Below, piece by piece: positions 44,932 through 55,920 of a stretch of DNA of 64,000 bases. Under the pieces are notes generated by a model. It searched no databases. It was not told the DNA's origin and saw nothing but the letters and a program-made list of their open reading frames with translations. The translations under genes and the position numbers were made by a program. Each line of letters starts with the position of its first letter. Positions within the stretch are counted from its first letter, which is position 1. Source of the stretch: Lactococcus sp. dk101 (GTDB lineage Bacteria; Bacillota; Bacilli; Lactobacillales; Streptococcaceae); the NCBI RefSeq assembly GCF_009601055.1, contig NZ_WITI01000001.1, forward strand, positions 80,737 to 144,736, in the 5' to 3' direction.

Positions 44932-45957
44932 ATGAAAGCAGCAGTAGTAAGACAAAACCCAGACGGCTATGCCGATATCGTTGAAAAAGAACTTCGTCCC
45001 ATCAAAGCAAATGAAGCCAAACTCAAAATGGAATATTGTGGTGTCTGCCACACAGACCTTCACGTTGCAGCGGGGGATTATGGCAATATGGCTGGAACAG
45101 TCCTCGGTCACGAAGGAATTGGGATTGTGACCGAAATTGGTAGCGATGTGAAGTCACTCAAAATCGGGGATCGTGTTTCTGTCGCTTGGTTCTTTGAAGG
45201 TTGTGGACACTGTGAATATTGCGTTTCAGGTAACGAAACATTTTGTCGTGAAGTTAAGAATGCTGGTTATAGCGTCGATGGCGGAATGGCTGAAGAAGCA
45301 ATTGTCACAGCTGATTATGCCGTGAAAGTTCCAGAAGGACTTGACCCAGTTAAAGCCTCATCAATCACTTGTGCTGGTGTAACAACTTACAAGGCCATCA
45401 AAGTTTCAGGCATTAAGCCAGGTCAACCAATCGTCATTTTCGGTGCAGGTGGACTTGGAAACTTGGCCATTCAATATGCCAAAAATGTCTTTAATGCAAA
45501 AGTCATTGTTGTTGATATTAACCAACCAAAACTAGATTTGGCTAAGAAAATCGGTGCCGATGTGATTATCAATTCGGCAGAAGTTGATCCGATCAAAGCC
45601 ATCAAAGAAAATACACCTGGCGGACTTGGTGCAAACGCTTCTGTAGTTTGCGCAGTTGCGCGTGTTGCCTTTGAACAAGCCGTTCATTGCCTTCGTCCAA
45701 TGGGGAAAATGGTTGCCGTTGCCCTTCCTAATTCAGACATGTCATTGTCAATTCCAACAACGGTATTTGACGGTGTTGAAGTTGCGGGTTCTCTTGTCGG
45801 AACACGTCTTGATCTTGAAGAAGCATTTGAATTTGGCCGTCAAGGATTGGTTACACCAATCGTTGCCACACGCCCACTTTCTGATGTCAATGCCATCATT
45901 GACGAAATGAAAGCAGGAAAAATAGAAGGACGTATGGTCATTGATTTTACAAAATAA
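44932..45957 (+). CDS. adhA: Zinc-dependent alcohol dehydrogenase (AdhP/AdhA type)
   Basis: A 341-residue medium-chain dehydrogenase. The catalytic zinc site is seen in CGVCHTDLH (about 37-45) and GHEGIGIV, the structural zinc site in [15 protein letters not shown] (about 92-106), and the NAD-binding loop in [13 protein letters not shown] (about 170). It reduces acetaldehyde to ethanol, or the reverse, in mixed-acid fermentation, which fits the pflA gene in the window. AGGAG precedes ATG; the promoter has a cre. Confidence 0.93.
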   Translation: MKAAVVRQNPDGYADIVEKELRPIKANEAKLKMEYCGVCHTDLHVAAGDYGNMAGTVLGHEGIGIVTEIGSDVKSLKIGDRVSVAWFFEGCGHCEYCVSGNETFCREVKNAGYSVDGGMAEEAIVTADYAVKVPEGLDPVKASSITCAGVTTYKAIKVSGIKPGQPIVIFGAGGLGNLAIQYAKNVFNAKVIVVDINQPKLDLAKKIGADVIINSAEVDPIKAIKENTPGGLGANASVVCAVARVAFEQAVHCLRPMGKMVAVALPNSDMSLSIPTTVFDGVEVAGSLVGTRLDLEEAFEFGRQGLVTPIVATRPLSDVNAIIDEMKAGKIEGRMVIDFTK

Positions 45958-45989
45958 AATCTGAAAATATTGAAAAGGAGTATCTTTAT

Positions 45990-46247
45990 ATGGAGTCATT
46001 AATCAATTATACCAGCGAAGAATTTCACCGTTTGTCAGAGTTTAAGCAAGAAGAAATCACAAATAATTTCAAACGTGCCATTTTGTACAAGATGAAAGAA
46101 AAAAACTTGGATATTGATACTGTTGGAACCAAAGCAGGTTATACTGGTCGTCAACTCAGCACCTTGCTTCATTCTGATACCGTCAATTATGAAACGCATG
46201 CGGAGTTGCAACGGATTTTAGCTGTTGTCAATGCCTTTCCTGATTGA
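45990..46247 (+). CDS. Small protein with a possible helix-turn-helix
   Basis: An 85-residue soluble protein. The middle (KEKNLDIDTVGTKAGYTGRQLSTLL; here residues about 35-60) looks like a helix-turn-helix of the XRE type, with AGYTGRQLSTLL as the possible recognition part, but I cannot assign a family. AAGGAG lies 8 nt before ATG. It starts 32 nt after the dehydrogenase stop and may share its transcript. Confidence 0.65.
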   Translation: MESLINYTSEEFHRLSEFKQEEITNNFKRAILYKMKEKNLDIDTVGTKAGYTGRQLSTLLHSDTVNYETHAELQRILAVVNAFPD

Positions 46248-46268
46248 TAATGTTGAAAAAATAAGATG

Positions 46269-46296
46269 AAAAAAACGACTGTCAAAGTCGTTTTTT
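46269..46296. terminator. Bidirectional terminator between the small HTH gene and murE
   Basis: A stem CGACT/AGTCG extended by A/T pairs around GTCAA, with T runs on both strands. Confidence 0.85.
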
Positions 46297-46299
46297 GAT

Positions 46300-47751
46300 T
46301 TACAAATATTTTTCAGCCGCCGCCGTATCTCCAAGATAAGGTTCGCGTTTTCCCATATAAAGTTGGAATTTATCCGTTCCTTTTCCTGCGATGATGACTG
46401 CGTCATCTGCCGTGTGGCTTCTTGAAATGGCTTCTTTTATGGCAAGTTCACGGTCTTTGACGAAATCAACTTTTCTGCTCACATGACTGGCAATTTCGTC
46501 AGCGATGACAGCAGGGTCTTCACGGTTGGAGTCGTCGGTTGTCAAAACAACATCAAGGCGAGGGTGTGCTTCAATCACGTCCCCAAAGTCTTTACGACGG
46601 CTTTCGCCTTTATTTCCAGTAGAACCAAGGACTAGAATCAATTTTCCTGTGTGATGTTCTTCAACCACTTGAACCAAATTTTTCAATGAGACACCATTGT
46701 GTGCATAGTCCACATAAATGTGGGCGCCGTTGTTTGCTGTGAGTAATTCCATGCGTCCAGGAACGACAGCTTTTTTGAGGCCTTCACGAATTTGGTCAAG
46801 GCTTGCTCCCAGGTGTGATGTCATCAATGCAGTGGCCAAGGCGTTTTCTTGATTGAAACGTCCTAAGAGGCGAATGTCAAAATGTCCAGCGATTTTACCA
46901 CTTGTGACAAAATCAAATTGACCGCTGTCAGTAATGATATTTTCTGACCCTTGTCCGTAAAAATCCGCAGGCACATTAAAGGCTTGCAATTTTTGTTCGA
47001 CCAAATTGAAATGACTCATTTCATGATTGGCAACAAAATAACGTGCATGTTCAATCAGCATACTTTTACAGTAAAAGTAGTCTTCCATGGTTGGATGTTC
47101 ATTGGCACCAATATGGTCTGGGAAGAAGTTGGTAAAACCAGCGACGTCAAAGTCTAAGCCGTAAACACGTTCGGTTTTGTATGCTTGGCTCGATACTTCC
47201 ATGACCAAATGGGTCATGCCATTGGCAACTGCTTGGCTCATCATATCAATCAAATCAAGACTTTCTGGTGTTGTCAGTTCTGACTTGAAATAATGTTTGC
47301 CGTCCAATGTGGTTTGGGCAGTAGATAAGAGCGCCGTTTTCCCACCATTCATCTCATCCAAGATGGATTTGGCAAAATAAGCTGATGTTGTTTTTCCTTT
47401 GGTTCCAGTGATGGCAAGGATTTTCAACTTGTCCTGAGGACGACCGTAAAAAGCTTGAGCAATTAAACTCATGGCCCGTTTGACATTGCTGACAATGATG
47501 GCAGGAATATCAACTTCATAGTCGGTTTCAGAAATATAAAAAGGAATGGTCAAATCTGCCAAATAATCTCTTTTAAAGTTAATTCCTTTGGCAAAAAATA
47601 AAGTCTGGTCGTCTGTTTTACGGCTGTCGTAGGACAGGCGATTAAAAAATGTGTCAGTGCTGACAGTGTAGTAGTAGTCATTTTCAAGAACAATTTCTCT
47701 AAAATTGTTATCTTGTTTCAAGATTTCAAGAATTTGTAGTAAACTTATCAT
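46300..47751 (-). CDS. murE: UDP-N-acetylmuramyl-tripeptide synthetase MurE
   Basis: A 483-residue Mur ligase that adds the third amino acid of the stem peptide; the motif DDSNREDP in place of the DNPR of diaminopimelate enzymes indicates the lysine-adding type, as expected for lactococci. The ATP site is [13 protein letters not shown] (about residue 110). The ATG at 47751 is favoured: the family starts there, and TATAAT lies only 6 nt before it, so the mRNA should be leaderless. The 34 extra codons further up have no homology. The palindrome at 47652 is coded as VSTD. Confidence 0.93.
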   Translation of the reverse strand: MISLLQILEILKQDNNFREIVLENDYYYTVSTDTFFNRLSYDSRKTDDQTLFFAKGINFKRDYLADLTIPFYISETDYEVDIPAIIVSNVKRAMSLIAQAFYGRPQDKLKILAITGTKGKTTSAYFAKSILDEMNGGKTALLSTAQTTLDGKHYFKSELTTPESLDLIDMMSQAVANGMTHLVMEVSSQAYKTERVYGLDFDVAGFTNFFPDHIGANEHPTMEDYFYCKSMLIEHARYFVANHEMSHFNLVEQKLQAFNVPADFYGQGSENIITDSGQFDFVTSGKIAGHFDIRLLGRFNQENALATALMTSHLGASLDQIREGLKKAVVPGRMELLTANNGAHIYVDYAHNGVSLKNLVQVVEEHHTGKLILVLGSTGNKGESRRKDFGDVIEAHPRLDVVLTTDDSNREDPAVIADEIASHVSRKVDFVKDRELAIKEAISRSHTADDAVIIAGKGTDKFQLYMGKREPYLGDTAAAEKYL

Positions 47752-47806
47752 ATCTTTATTATAATATTTTCTTTGAAAAAAAGCTAAATTAGGGTAAAAT
47801 AGAGGA
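47752..47806. promoter_or_regulatory. Compact divergent promoters, both predicted to give leaderless mRNA
   Basis: For murE, TATAAT on the minus strand (47763-47758) is followed by 6 nt and ATG. For the flippase, TTGAAA (47773-47778), 16 bp and TAAAAT (47795-47800) are followed by AGAGGA and ATG at 47807. Only 55 bp lie between the two start codons. Confidence 0.65.
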
Positions 47807-49483
47807 ATGGAAAATATAGAACAGATTGAAGAGATAGAAAATTCAGCCCTCACTGCTCAACAAGGTGCCACAAAAGCGAAAGCTCAGATGCTTTCGGGTA
47901 CCGCTTGGCGAACAGGTGCTGATATGTTAGGAAAGGTGTTGGGGGTTGTTTACATCATCCCTTGGTATGCTTGGATGGGGCAAGCCGGTAACCAAGCCAA
48001 TGCACTTTATAGTATGGGATACAATATTTATGCCCTCTTTTTGTTGATTTCAACTGTTGGTATTCCTTCTGCGGTTGCACGAGAAGTAGCGCGTTATAAC
48101 ACGCTTGGCGACCCCAACATGAGTTATCGTTTGGTCAGACAAATGCTTGGCATTATGACGATTTTAGGCGTTTTCTTTGCCGTTATCATGTCGGTGTTTG
48201 CGGCGCCATTAGCCAATCTACTTGGCGGAAGTGCTGCATTGGTTCCAGTCATTCGGAGTTTGTCGCTCGCCATCTTACTTTTCCCGTCCATGTCCGTTAT
48301 TCGAGGCTATTTCCAAGGGCTCAATCAAATGAAAGCCTATGCCATTAGCCAACTTTGTGAGCAAGTGGTGCGGATCATTTGGATGTTGGTAACAGCTTTT
48401 GCCATCATGAAACTTGGTTCAGGAAACTGGCAAGCTGCCGTTACACAGTCCACGTTGGCTGCATTTATCGGAATGATTGCTTCCTACGCTGTGTTGATTT
48501 TCTACCTTTGGAAATCAGGAAATCTGAAACATCTGATTTCGCCTGGTCCTGCCAGAAGTAAAATCAATCCCATGCAAGTCATGAAAGAGACGATGAGAAC
48601 AGCCGTTCCCTTTATTGTCTTAGGATCTGCAACACAAGTTTTCCGCTTGATTGATAACTCGACTTTTATGCACTTTATGCCGATGTTTACGAGCTTTAGT
48701 CACAGCACTTTAATGGATTATTTGAGTTATTTTTCTGCCAATACGGATAAATTAACTTTGCTTCTCTTAGGCGTTGCTTTGACTTTAGGTTCTGTTTCTG
48801 ACCCATTGATTACAGAGCATTATGTGCGGGGCAATAAGCAAGCCTTGTCAACGCTAGTCGGCTACAATTTCCAATTGTATGTTGGCTTTATGTTGCCTGC
48901 AATTATTGGTATGTCATTGCTGACAAAACCGATTTATACCTTGTTTTATCAAATTCCATCGACTTTCCAAATTGCTTTATTTGTCTTTACGGTTTTACAA
49001 AGTTTCTTACTTGGACTTTACATGTTGGTTTATCCACCATTGTCCGTCATGGATCACAAACGCTTGGCCATGAAATTTTTCGTGGAAATGTTGGTTGTGA
49101 AATTGATTTTACAAGTGCCAATGATTTGGCTCTTCCATAGCTATGGCCCACTGATTGCAACGACCATTGCCTTTGTCTTTGGAGATTATCTCTTCATTCG
49201 CAAACTCAAACGCTTGACTAATTTCTCTGTCAAAAATACCGTTCGTGGTATTCAGGGCGCAGCCTTATTGACTTTGATTATGGCGATTGTCGTCATTATT
49301 GTAGAAAGCATTTTGGGCATGTTCTTTGGGAAAAGACCAGGACGAATGGCTTCTGCAATTATCCTTGCTTTGAGTGGTGGTGCTGGCTTTTATGTTTATC
49401 TATATCTGGCCGCACAGCTTGGACTTTTGGAAAAATGGTTCGGCGAAAAAGGCAAGAGCTTACGCCGCAAATTGCATATCTAA
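47807..49483 (+). CDS. Polysaccharide/lipid II-type flippase (MurJ/YtgP-like MATE family)
   Basis: A 558-residue membrane protein of the MVF/PST superfamily with about 14 TM helices. The beginning ([29 protein letters not shown]) and the [14 protein letters not shown] motif are typical of YtgP/MurJ-like proteins in streptococci, which flip lipid II or a related polyprenyl-linked sugar. Its divergent position with murE supports a wall role. The exact substrate is inference. AGAGGA touches the ATG, so a leaderless start is more likely than a normal ribosome site. Confidence 0.87.
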   Translation: MENIEQIEEIENSALTAQQGATKAKAQMLSGTAWRTGADMLGKVLGVVYIIPWYAWMGQAGNQANALYSMGYNIYALFLLISTVGIPSAVAREVARYNTLGDPNMSYRLVRQMLGIMTILGVFFAVIMSVFAAPLANLLGGSAALVPVIRSLSLAILLFPSMSVIRGYFQGLNQMKAYAISQLCEQVVRIIWMLVTAFAIMKLGSGNWQAAVTQSTLAAFIGMIASYAVLIFYLWKSGNLKHLISPGPARSKINPMQVMKETMRTAVPFIVLGSATQVFRLIDNSTFMHFMPMFTSFSHSTLMDYLSYFSANTDKLTLLLLGVALTLGSVSDPLITEHYVRGNKQALSTLVGYNFQLYVGFMLPAIIGMSLLTKPIYTLFYQIPSTFQIALFVFTVLQSFLLGLYMLVYPPLSVMDHKRLAMKFFVEMLVVKLILQVPMIWLFHSYGPLIATTIAFVFGDYLFIRKLKRLTNFSVKNTVRGIQGAALLTLIMAIVVIIVESILGMFFGKRPGRMASAIILALSGGAGFYVYLYLAAQLGLLEKWFGEKGKSLRRKLHI

Positions 49484-49494
49484 AAATGAGAATG

Positions 49495-49516
49495 AAAAGC
49501 CTGAAAAGGCTTTTTT
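49495..49516 (+). terminator. Terminator of the flippase gene
   Basis: AAAAGCCT pairs with AGGCTTTT around GAAA, followed by T. TATAAT of the pepO promoter lies at about 49520. Confidence 0.8.
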
Positions 49517-49563
49517 ATGATATAATGATAGTGTTCTAAATAGTAGAAATATTGGAGAAAATT

Positions 49564-51447
49564 ATGACAAGAATTCAAGATAATCTTTTTGAAGCAGTCA
49601 ACGCAGATTGGCTTGCAACCGTTGAAATTCCTTCTGATAAACCAAGAATGTCAGCATTTGATGAATTGGTGCTGGAGATTGAAAAAAACTTAACGTCAGA
49701 CCTGACAGAATTGTCAGTCAACCTGCCAAAAGAAAATAAGGAATTACTTGAAGCCATCAAGTTTTACCTGAAAGCAGGCGATTGGGCAAAACGGAATGCT
49801 GATGATTTTTCAGCAGTCAAAAAAGAATTACAAAAAATAAGCGACTTGAAAGACTTTGAAACTTTCAAAGCACAAGCGGGCGATTTGATTTTGCATTCGC
49901 AAGCAGCCATGCCTTTTGGACTCGCAGTCGAGTCTGATATGATGGACGCCATTCATCATGCTCTTGTCTTAACTGGGCCAGGGCTCATCTTGCCAGACAC
50001 GACTTACTATGCAGATGAACACCCACGCAAAGCAGAGTTACTTGATTTCTGGGCAGAAAATTCAGCAGAAATTCTTGCTGCATTTGGGTTTGAAGACGCA
50101 GAAAAAATTGCAGCAGATGCGGTTACTTTTGATAAACTTTTAGCACCATTCTCAAACACATCTGAAGAGTGGGCGAAATATGCTGAATTGTACCATCCTG
50201 TCAGTGCTGACAGCTTTTTGTCAACAGCAAGCAGCCTTGATTTTAAAGCCATTATTGAAACCCTTGTGGGCACAATGCCTGATAAAATCATTGTCTTTGA
50301 AGAACGCTTCTATGAAAACTTTAACCAAATTGTCAGTCCTGAAAATTGGAACTTGATTAAGGCATGGATGCTGACAAAAGCAGCCCGTAAGGCAACCAAT
50401 TATCTGTCAGAAGACTTGCGTGTAAAAGGCTCTGCTTACAGCAGAAAAGTGTCGAACGTCGCAGAAGCACGCAAACAAGATAAACATCAACTTGATGTTA
50501 CTGAATCTTATTTCAGCCAAGTGATTGGACTTTTCTACGGTAAAAAATATTTTGGTGACGAAGCAAAAGCTGATGTCAAAAACATGACGGACAAAATGAT
50601 CAAAGTCTATCAAGATCGTTTGCGTACGAACGCATGGTTAAGCGAAGCAACACGATTGAAAGCCATTGAAAAATTAGATGCTATCACAGTAAATATCGCC
50701 TATCCAGATCAACTTCCAGAATATTACAGCCGTTTGAAAACAGGTACAGGAAGTCTCTACGAAGATGTTGTCAGCTTTGACGAAATTTTGACTGCTCGTC
50801 ATTACGAAAAATTCTCACAAGAAGTGGACAAAAAAGAATGGCAAATGCCTGCACACATGGTCAATGCCTACTATACTTCTGACAGCAACAGCATTTTCTT
50901 CCCTGCTGCTATCTTACAAGCGCCATTCTACAGTTTGACACAGTCCAAATCACAAAATTATGGTGGGATTGGTGCAGTCATTGCCCATGAAATTTCTCAT
51001 GCCTTTGACAACAATGGTGCTCAATTTGACAAAGACGGTAATTTGAACAAATGGTGGTCAGAAGCAGATTATGCTGCATTTGAGAAGAAACAAGAAGAAA
51101 TGATTGCTGAATTTGACGGTGTTGAAACAGTTGCTGGCCCTGCCAACGGAAAACTTATTGTGTCAGAAAACATTGCTGACCAAGGAGGAATTACGGCAGC
51201 GCTGACAGCAGCTCAAAGCGAAGATGACGTCAATTTGGTTGATTTCTTTGAACAATGGGCAAGAATTTGGCGCAACAAAGCCAGTTTGGAATTCCAACAA
51301 ATGTTGCTGTCAATGGACGTTCATGCTCCAGCAGCACTGCGCGCCAACATTCCACCGACAAATCTTGAAGAATTCTATGAAACTTTTGGCATTGTCAGTA
51401 CGGACAAGATGTATCGTGCTCCAGAAAATCGAGTTAAGATTTGGTAA
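49564..51447 (+). CDS. pepO: Neutral endopeptidase PepO (M13 family)
   Basis: A 627-residue M13 zinc endopeptidase, the size of lactococcal PepO. The zinc motif is HEISHAFDNNG (about residue 477), the third ligand is in NIADQGGI (about 534), and NAYYTSDSNSI marks the substrate-binding NAYY. It cleaves casein-derived peptides in the cytoplasm; there is no signal peptide. ATG at 49564 is chosen because TTGGAGA lies upstream; the TTG at 49552 is inside that site. One palindrome copy (50199) is coded as VSAD. Confidence 0.95.
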   Translation: MTRIQDNLFEAVNADWLATVEIPSDKPRMSAFDELVLEIEKNLTSDLTELSVNLPKENKELLEAIKFYLKAGDWAKRNADDFSAVKKELQKISDLKDFETFKAQAGDLILHSQAAMPFGLAVESDMMDAIHHALVLTGPGLILPDTTYYADEHPRKAELLDFWAENSAEILAAFGFEDAEKIAADAVTFDKLLAPFSNTSEEWAKYAELYHPVSADSFLSTASSLDFKAIIETLVGTMPDKIIVFEERFYENFNQIVSPENWNLIKAWMLTKAARKATNYLSEDLRVKGSAYSRKVSNVAEARKQDKHQLDVTESYFSQVIGLFYGKKYFGDEAKADVKNMTDKMIKVYQDRLRTNAWLSEATRLKAIEKLDAITVNIAYPDQLPEYYSRLKTGTGSLYEDVVSFDEILTARHYEKFSQEVDKKEWQMPAHMVNAYYTSDSNSIFFPAAILQAPFYSLTQSKSQNYGGIGAVIAHEISHAFDNNGAQFDKDGNLNKWWSEADYAAFEKKQEEMIAEFDGVETVAGPANGKLIVSENIADQGGITAALTAAQSEDDVNLVDFFEQWARIWRNKASLEFQQMLLSMDVHAPAALRANIPPTNLEEFYETFGIVSTDKMYRAPENRVKIW

Positions 51448-51474
51448 TCCAATCAAGACTCAAAAGGACAAACC

Positions 51475-51783
51475 ATGGATTATGATGATTTAAAACCTGA
51501 AACCAAACGGATTTTAGCAGAAATAAAAGCCATTCCGTATGGTTCTGTCAGCTCTTACAGGGATATTGCCATAAGGGCGGGTCTTATCAATGGTGCAAGG
51601 CAAGTTTCGAGAGCCTTGCATGGTCTATCCGATAAGTACGCATTGCCTTGGTGGCGCGTGATTAGAAGTGATGGAAAAATTGGACTGACAGGGGCAGGAA
51701 AAAATGAACAAATTCGTCTGCTGCGACTGGAAGGTTTGGAAGTTTCAGAACTTGGAAAAGTAATGTTAAAAAAACACGATTGA
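51475..51783 (+). CDS. Alkyltransferase-like protein (MGMT family without the active cysteine)
   Basis: A 102-residue protein with only the C-terminal DNA-binding domain of methylguanine methyltransferase. The helix-turn-helix AGLINGARQVSRALHG and the region IPYGSVSSYRDIA are present, but the PCHRV active site reads PWWRV, so there is no alkyl-accepting cysteine. This is the feature of ATL proteins, which bind O6-alkylguanine and recruit nucleotide excision repair. It lies 27 nt after pepO with AAAGGA before ATG. Confidence 0.85.
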   Translation: MDYDDLKPETKRILAEIKAIPYGSVSSYRDIAIRAGLINGARQVSRALHGLSDKYALPWWRVIRSDGKIGLTGAGKNEQIRLLRLEGLEVSELGKVMLKKHD

Positions 51784-51803
51784 GGTCGTGTTTTTGTTTT
51801 TTT
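51770..51803 (+). terminator. Terminator after the ATL gene
   Basis: AAAAACACGA (51770-51779) pairs with TCGTGTTTTT (51786-51795), overlapping the stop codon and followed by T. Confidence 0.85.
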
Positions 51804-51840
51804 CAGGCGCTTGTTCTATCAAAAATAGGAAGACGAAACC

Positions 51841-52126
51841 TTGTATAAATTGACAAAAAATGCTATAATAGTAATAATGGTTTGTCAGCAAAACCCAACG
51901 GATCTCTTGTCCCTGCGGGTCTTGTAAGCAGCGAAAAACGTTTGTTTCTCGTTGCTTTTTTGGCGTTTTTTTACCATGAAATTTGAAAAGTTAACAAAAA
52001 GACAAACTACTAAATTTTCAGATTTTTTAATGAAAAACTCACTAAATTGACAGATTAAACTTATTTTACACTATTTCTGACCTTTGAAAATGGGGAGAAA
52101 TAGATAATTATTAGAGGAGAAACAAC
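51841..52126 (+). promoter_or_regulatory. rpoB promoter and leader RNA with an internal terminator
   Basis: TTGTAT (51841-51846), 17 bp, then an extended -10 TGCTATAAT (TATAAT 51864-51869). The leader of about 250 nt holds the hairpin AGCAGCGA/TCGTTGCT (51927-51934 with 51949-51956) followed by six T, a complete intrinsic terminator ahead of the essential rpoB gene. The position fits the Lacto-rpoB RNA known upstream of rpoB in Lactobacillales; I cannot verify the match to its covariance model here. The part from 51963 to 52110 is AT-rich with no feature I can name. AGAGGAG is the ribosome site. Confidence 0.65.
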
Positions 52127-55100
52127 TTGGCAGGACATGACGTACAATACGGTAAACACCGTACAAGACGCAGTTTTTCGCGCATCAAAGAAGTAATCGG
52201 ATTGCCAAATCTGATTGAAGTTCAAACTTCAAGTTATCAAAACTTTCTCGACACTGGCCTCGCAGATGTATTCAAAGAAATGTTCCCAATCGATAACTTT
52301 GCCGGAACAATGGAACTTGAATTCATAGGCTACGAAATGAAAACACCTAAATATACAGTTGAAGAAGCTCGTGCGCACGATGCAAACTATTCAGCTCCTA
52401 TTTATGTGACTTTCCGTCTTGTGAATAAAGAAACTGGCGAATTGAAAACTCAAGAAGTTTTCTTCGGTGATTTCCCACTTATGACTGAAATGGGGACATT
52501 TATCAACAATGGTTCAGAACGTTTGATCGTCAGCCAGTTGGTTCGTAGTCCTGGGTCATATTTCCATCTTAAAACAGACAAAAACGGTCTTGAAAGTTAT
52601 GGACATACGACAATTCCTAACCGTGGGGCTTGGTTCGAACTTGACACAGACGCTAAAGGCGTTGGTTACGTCCGTATCGACCGCACACGTAAATTAACAT
52701 TTACAACAATGGTACGCGCACTCGGATTTTGTTCAGATGAAGAAATCCGTGAATTGTTTGGCGAAAGTGAATTACTTGAAACAACTTTAGGTAAAGACAT
52801 TCACAAAAACCCATCAGACACACGTACAGAAGAAGCACTTAAAGACATCTATGACCGTTTGCGTCCTGGTGAACCTAAGACAGCCGATAGTTCTCGTGGG
52901 CTCTTGGTAGCACGCTTCTTCGATCCAAAACGTTACGACTTTGCACCTGTTGGACGTTACAAATTCAACAAAAAATTGGCGCTTAAGAACCGTTTGCTCG
53001 GATTGACTTTGGCAGAACCAATCGTTGACCCTGAAACTGGTGAAATTGTCGTTGCTTCAGATACACTTGTAACACGTGATGTTTTGAATATCATCGAACC
53101 ATTGCTTGAAGCTGGATTAAACACAGTTATTTACCAACCTTCTGAAGATGGTGTAATGCTTGGCGAACCAATCGAAGTTCAAGCCATTAAAGTATATTCA
53201 CCAAAAAATCCAGAACGCGTCATCACTTTGATGTCAAATGGACAAGTTCCTGCTGAAGACCGCGTTTTGAAACCAGCCGATGTGATTGCTAATATCAACT
53301 ACTGGCTCGGACTTTTCGAAGGAATCGGCAAAGTTGATGATATCGACCACTTAGGTAACCGTCGTATCCGTTCCGTTGGTGAATTGCTCCAAAACCAAGT
53401 TCGTATTGGACTTTCACGTATGGAACGTGTCATTCGTGAACGGATGTCATCTACTGAAAATGAAAATATCACACCTCAAGGTTTGATTAACATTCGTCCT
53501 GTTACAGCTTCAATCAAAGAATTCTTTGGTTCATCTCAACTTTCACAGTTCATGGACCAACACAATCCTTTGTCTGAATTGTCACACAAACGTCGTTTCT
53601 CTGCCTTAGGCCCTGGTGGTATCTCACGTGACCGTGCTTCATATGAAGTACGTGACGTTCACTATACTCACTACGGTCGTATGTGTCCTATTGAAACACC
53701 TGAAGGACCAAATATCGGTTTGATCAACAACTTGTCAACTTATGCCAAGATTAACGAATATGGTTTCATCATGTCTCCATTCCGTCGTGTTGACCGCACA
53801 ACTGGTATTGTAACTTCAGACGTTGAATACTTGACAGCTGATGAAGAAGACAACTATACTGTTGCCCAAGCCAACTCTCGTTTGACAGCTGACAATCATT
53901 TTGCCAGCGAAACAGTTATGGCCCGTCATCAAGGGAACAATATCGAAGTTGAATCAGCAAACGTTGATTACATGGATGTTTCACCTAAACAGGTAGTTGC
54001 GACAGCCGCTGCATGTATTCCTTTCTTGGAAAACGATGACTCAAACCGTGCCCTTATGGGAGCCAACATGCAACGTCAAGCCGTACCATTGATTGACCCA
54101 CACAGCCCTTGGGTTGGTACTGGGATGGAATACCAAATCGGTCACGACTCTGGAGCTGCTGGTATTGCTAAACATGATGGTATCTGTGAATATGTTGATG
54201 GTAATGAAGTAAGAATTCGTCGTACAACAGGCGAACTTGACATTTATAATGTTACAAAATATCAACGTTCAAACTCAGGAACTTCTTATAACCAACGCCC
54301 ACTTGTTGCTCTTGGCGACAAAGTAGAACAAGGCGATGTTGTCATCAATGGTCCTTCAATGGTCGATGGCGAATTGGCTTTGGGTAACAACCCACTTATC
54401 GCCTACATGACATGGGAAGGTTATAACTTTGAAGATGCCGTAATCATGTCAGAACGTATGGTTAAAGATGATGTTTATACATCAATCGCCATTGAAGAAT
54501 ACGAATCAGAAACACGCGATACAAAGCTTGGCCCTGAAGAAATTACTCGCGAAATTCCAAACGTTGGTGATGAAGCAATCAAGAACCTTGACGAAGACGG
54601 AATTATCCGTATTGGTGCTGAGGTTAAAGATGGCGATATTCTTGTTGGTAAAGTAACACCTAAGGGTGAAACAGATCCAACACCAGAAGAACGTTTGCTC
54701 CGTGCAATCTTCGGTGAAAAAGCACGCGAAGTTCGTGATACATCACTCCGTGTTCCTCACGGCGGTGGCGGTATTGTTCACCAAGTTCACGTCTTTACTC
54801 GTGATAACGGTGACGAATTGCCTTCAGGTGTCAATACACTTGTTCGTGTCTTCATTGCGCAAAAACGTAAAATCCGTGTCGGAGATAAAATGTCTGGTCG
54901 TCACGGGAACAAGGGTGTCGTTTCAAACATCGTTCCTGTTGAAGATATGCCATACCTTCCAGATGGAACACCTATCGATATCATGTTGAATCCACTTGGT
55001 GTGCCATCACGTATGAATATCGGACAAGTTAAGGAACTCCACTTGGGAATGGCTGCACGTATTTTGGGTATCCAAAACCGTGAAGCAGGTAAAGATGAAG

Positions 55101-55747
55101 ACTTCTATGTTGCAACACCAGTCTTTGATGGGGCTTCCGATGATGAAATCTGGGAAACTGTTAAAGAAGCAGGGATGGCAGCTGATGCTAAGACCGTGCT
55201 TTATGACGGACGTACAGGTGAACCATTTGATAACCGTATCTCTGTTGGTGTCATGTACATGATCAAGCTTCACCACATGGTTGATGATAAACTTCATGCA
55301 CGTTCAGTAGGTCCTTACTCACTCGTTACTCAACAACCGCTCGGTGGTAAAGCACAGTTCGGTGGACAACGTTTCGGTGAAATGGAAGTTTGGGCACTTG
55401 AAGCGTATGGTGCATCTAATGTCCTTCAAGAAATCTTGACTTACAAGTCAGATGACGTTATTGGACGTACACGTGCCTATGAAGCGATCGTTAAAGGCGA
55501 ACGCATTCCTCGTCCAGGTCTTCCAGAATCATTCCGTGTCCTTGTAAAAGAATTACAATCACTCGGTCTTGACATGAAAGTCCTTGATGCAGATCACAAC
55601 ACAATTGATTTGCGTGAATTGGATGATGATATGGATAACCGTCAACCAGAACCAGAAATCACAGCTGAAATGCTCGAAGCTCAAGAAGCACGCGTTGTTG
55701 AAGCTGAACAAGAAGAACAAACTTTGATTGATACTGATAAAGCATAA
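52127..55747 (+). CDS. rpoB: DNA-directed RNA polymerase subunit beta
   Basis: A 1206-residue beta subunit starting from TTG (AGAGGAG 7 nt before it), giving [20 protein letters not shown]. The rifampicin region is intact and wild-type in look ([19 protein letters not shown] and [12 protein letters not shown], about residues 467-497). The C-terminal [17 protein letters not shown] is the conserved clamp-anchor stretch. It is transcribed with rpoC and has very strong codon bias. Confidence 0.97.
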   Translation: MAGHDVQYGKHRTRRSFSRIKEVIGLPNLIEVQTSSYQNFLDTGLADVFKEMFPIDNFAGTMELEFIGYEMKTPKYTVEEARAHDANYSAPIYVTFRLVNKETGELKTQEVFFGDFPLMTEMGTFINNGSERLIVSQLVRSPGSYFHLKTDKNGLESYGHTTIPNRGAWFELDTDAKGVGYVRIDRTRKLTFTTMVRALGFCSDEEIRELFGESELLETTLGKDIHKNPSDTRTEEALKDIYDRLRPGEPKTADSSRGLLVARFFDPKRYDFAPVGRYKFNKKLALKNRLLGLTLAEPIVDPETGEIVVASDTLVTRDVLNIIEPLLEAGLNTVIYQPSEDGVMLGEPIEVQAIKVYSPKNPERVITLMSNGQVPAEDRVLKPADVIANINYWLGLFEGIGKVDDIDHLGNRRIRSVGELLQNQVRIGLSRMERVIRERMSSTENENITPQGLINIRPVTASIKEFFGSSQLSQFMDQHNPLSELSHKRRFSALGPGGISRDRASYEVRDVHYTHYGRMCPIETPEGPNIGLINNLSTYAKINEYGFIMSPFRRVDRTTGIVTSDVEYLTADEEDNYTVAQANSRLTADNHFASETVMARHQGNNIEVESANVDYMDVSPKQVVATAAACIPFLENDDSNRALMGANMQRQAVPLIDPHSPWVGTGMEYQIGHDSGAAGIAKHDGICEYVDGNEVRIRRTTGELDIYNVTKYQRSNSGTSYNQRPLVALGDKVEQGDVVINGPSMVDGELALGNNPLIAYMTWEGYNFEDAVIMSERMVKDDVYTSIAIEEYESETRDTKLGPEEITREIPNVGDEAIKNLDEDGIIRIGAEVKDGDILVGKVTPKGETDPTPEERLLRAIFGEKAREVRDTSLRVPHGGGGIVHQVHVFTRDNGDELPSGVNTLVRVFIAQKRKIRVGDKMSGRHGNKGVVSNIVPVEDMPYLPDGTPIDIMLNPLGVPSRMNIGQVKELHLGMAARILGIQNREAGKDEDFYVATPVFDGASDDEIWETVKEAGMAADAKTVLYDGRTGEPFDNRISVGVMYMIKLHHMVDDKLHARSVGPYSLVTQQPLGGKAQFGGQRFGEMEVWALEAYGASNVLQEILTYKSDDVIGRTRAYEAIVKGERIPRPGLPESFRVLVKELQSLGLDMKVLDADHNTIDLRELDDDMDNRQPEPEITAEMLEAQEARVVEAEQEEQTLIDTDKA

Positions 55748-55762
55748 GCATTTTTGAAATAG

Positions 55763-55820
55763 CGTAGCTATTTCGTTATAAGATAATTGAAAACAGTTGT
55801 TTTATAACGGAATAGCTACG
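55763..55820 (+). repeat. 27-bp perfect RNA hairpin between rpoB and rpoC
   Basis: 55763-55789 pairs with 55794-55820 without a gap around an AAAA loop. Four of the 27 pairs are G-U in the plus-strand RNA and would be A-C mismatches in the opposite strand, so the pairing is kept at the RNA level in the rpoBC transcript. No T tract follows. It is a likely RNase III substrate. The rest of the 160-bp gap holds only AT-rich sequence and the rpoC ribosome site. Confidence 0.9.
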
Positions 55821-55920
55821 TCAAAGAAAAAATTCAATCATTTTTAGATTGCAAAAAATATTTTGCACTAAAACTTAAACTGATCAACAGTATCATATTT
55901 TATAAGAAGTGGAGAAAAAA

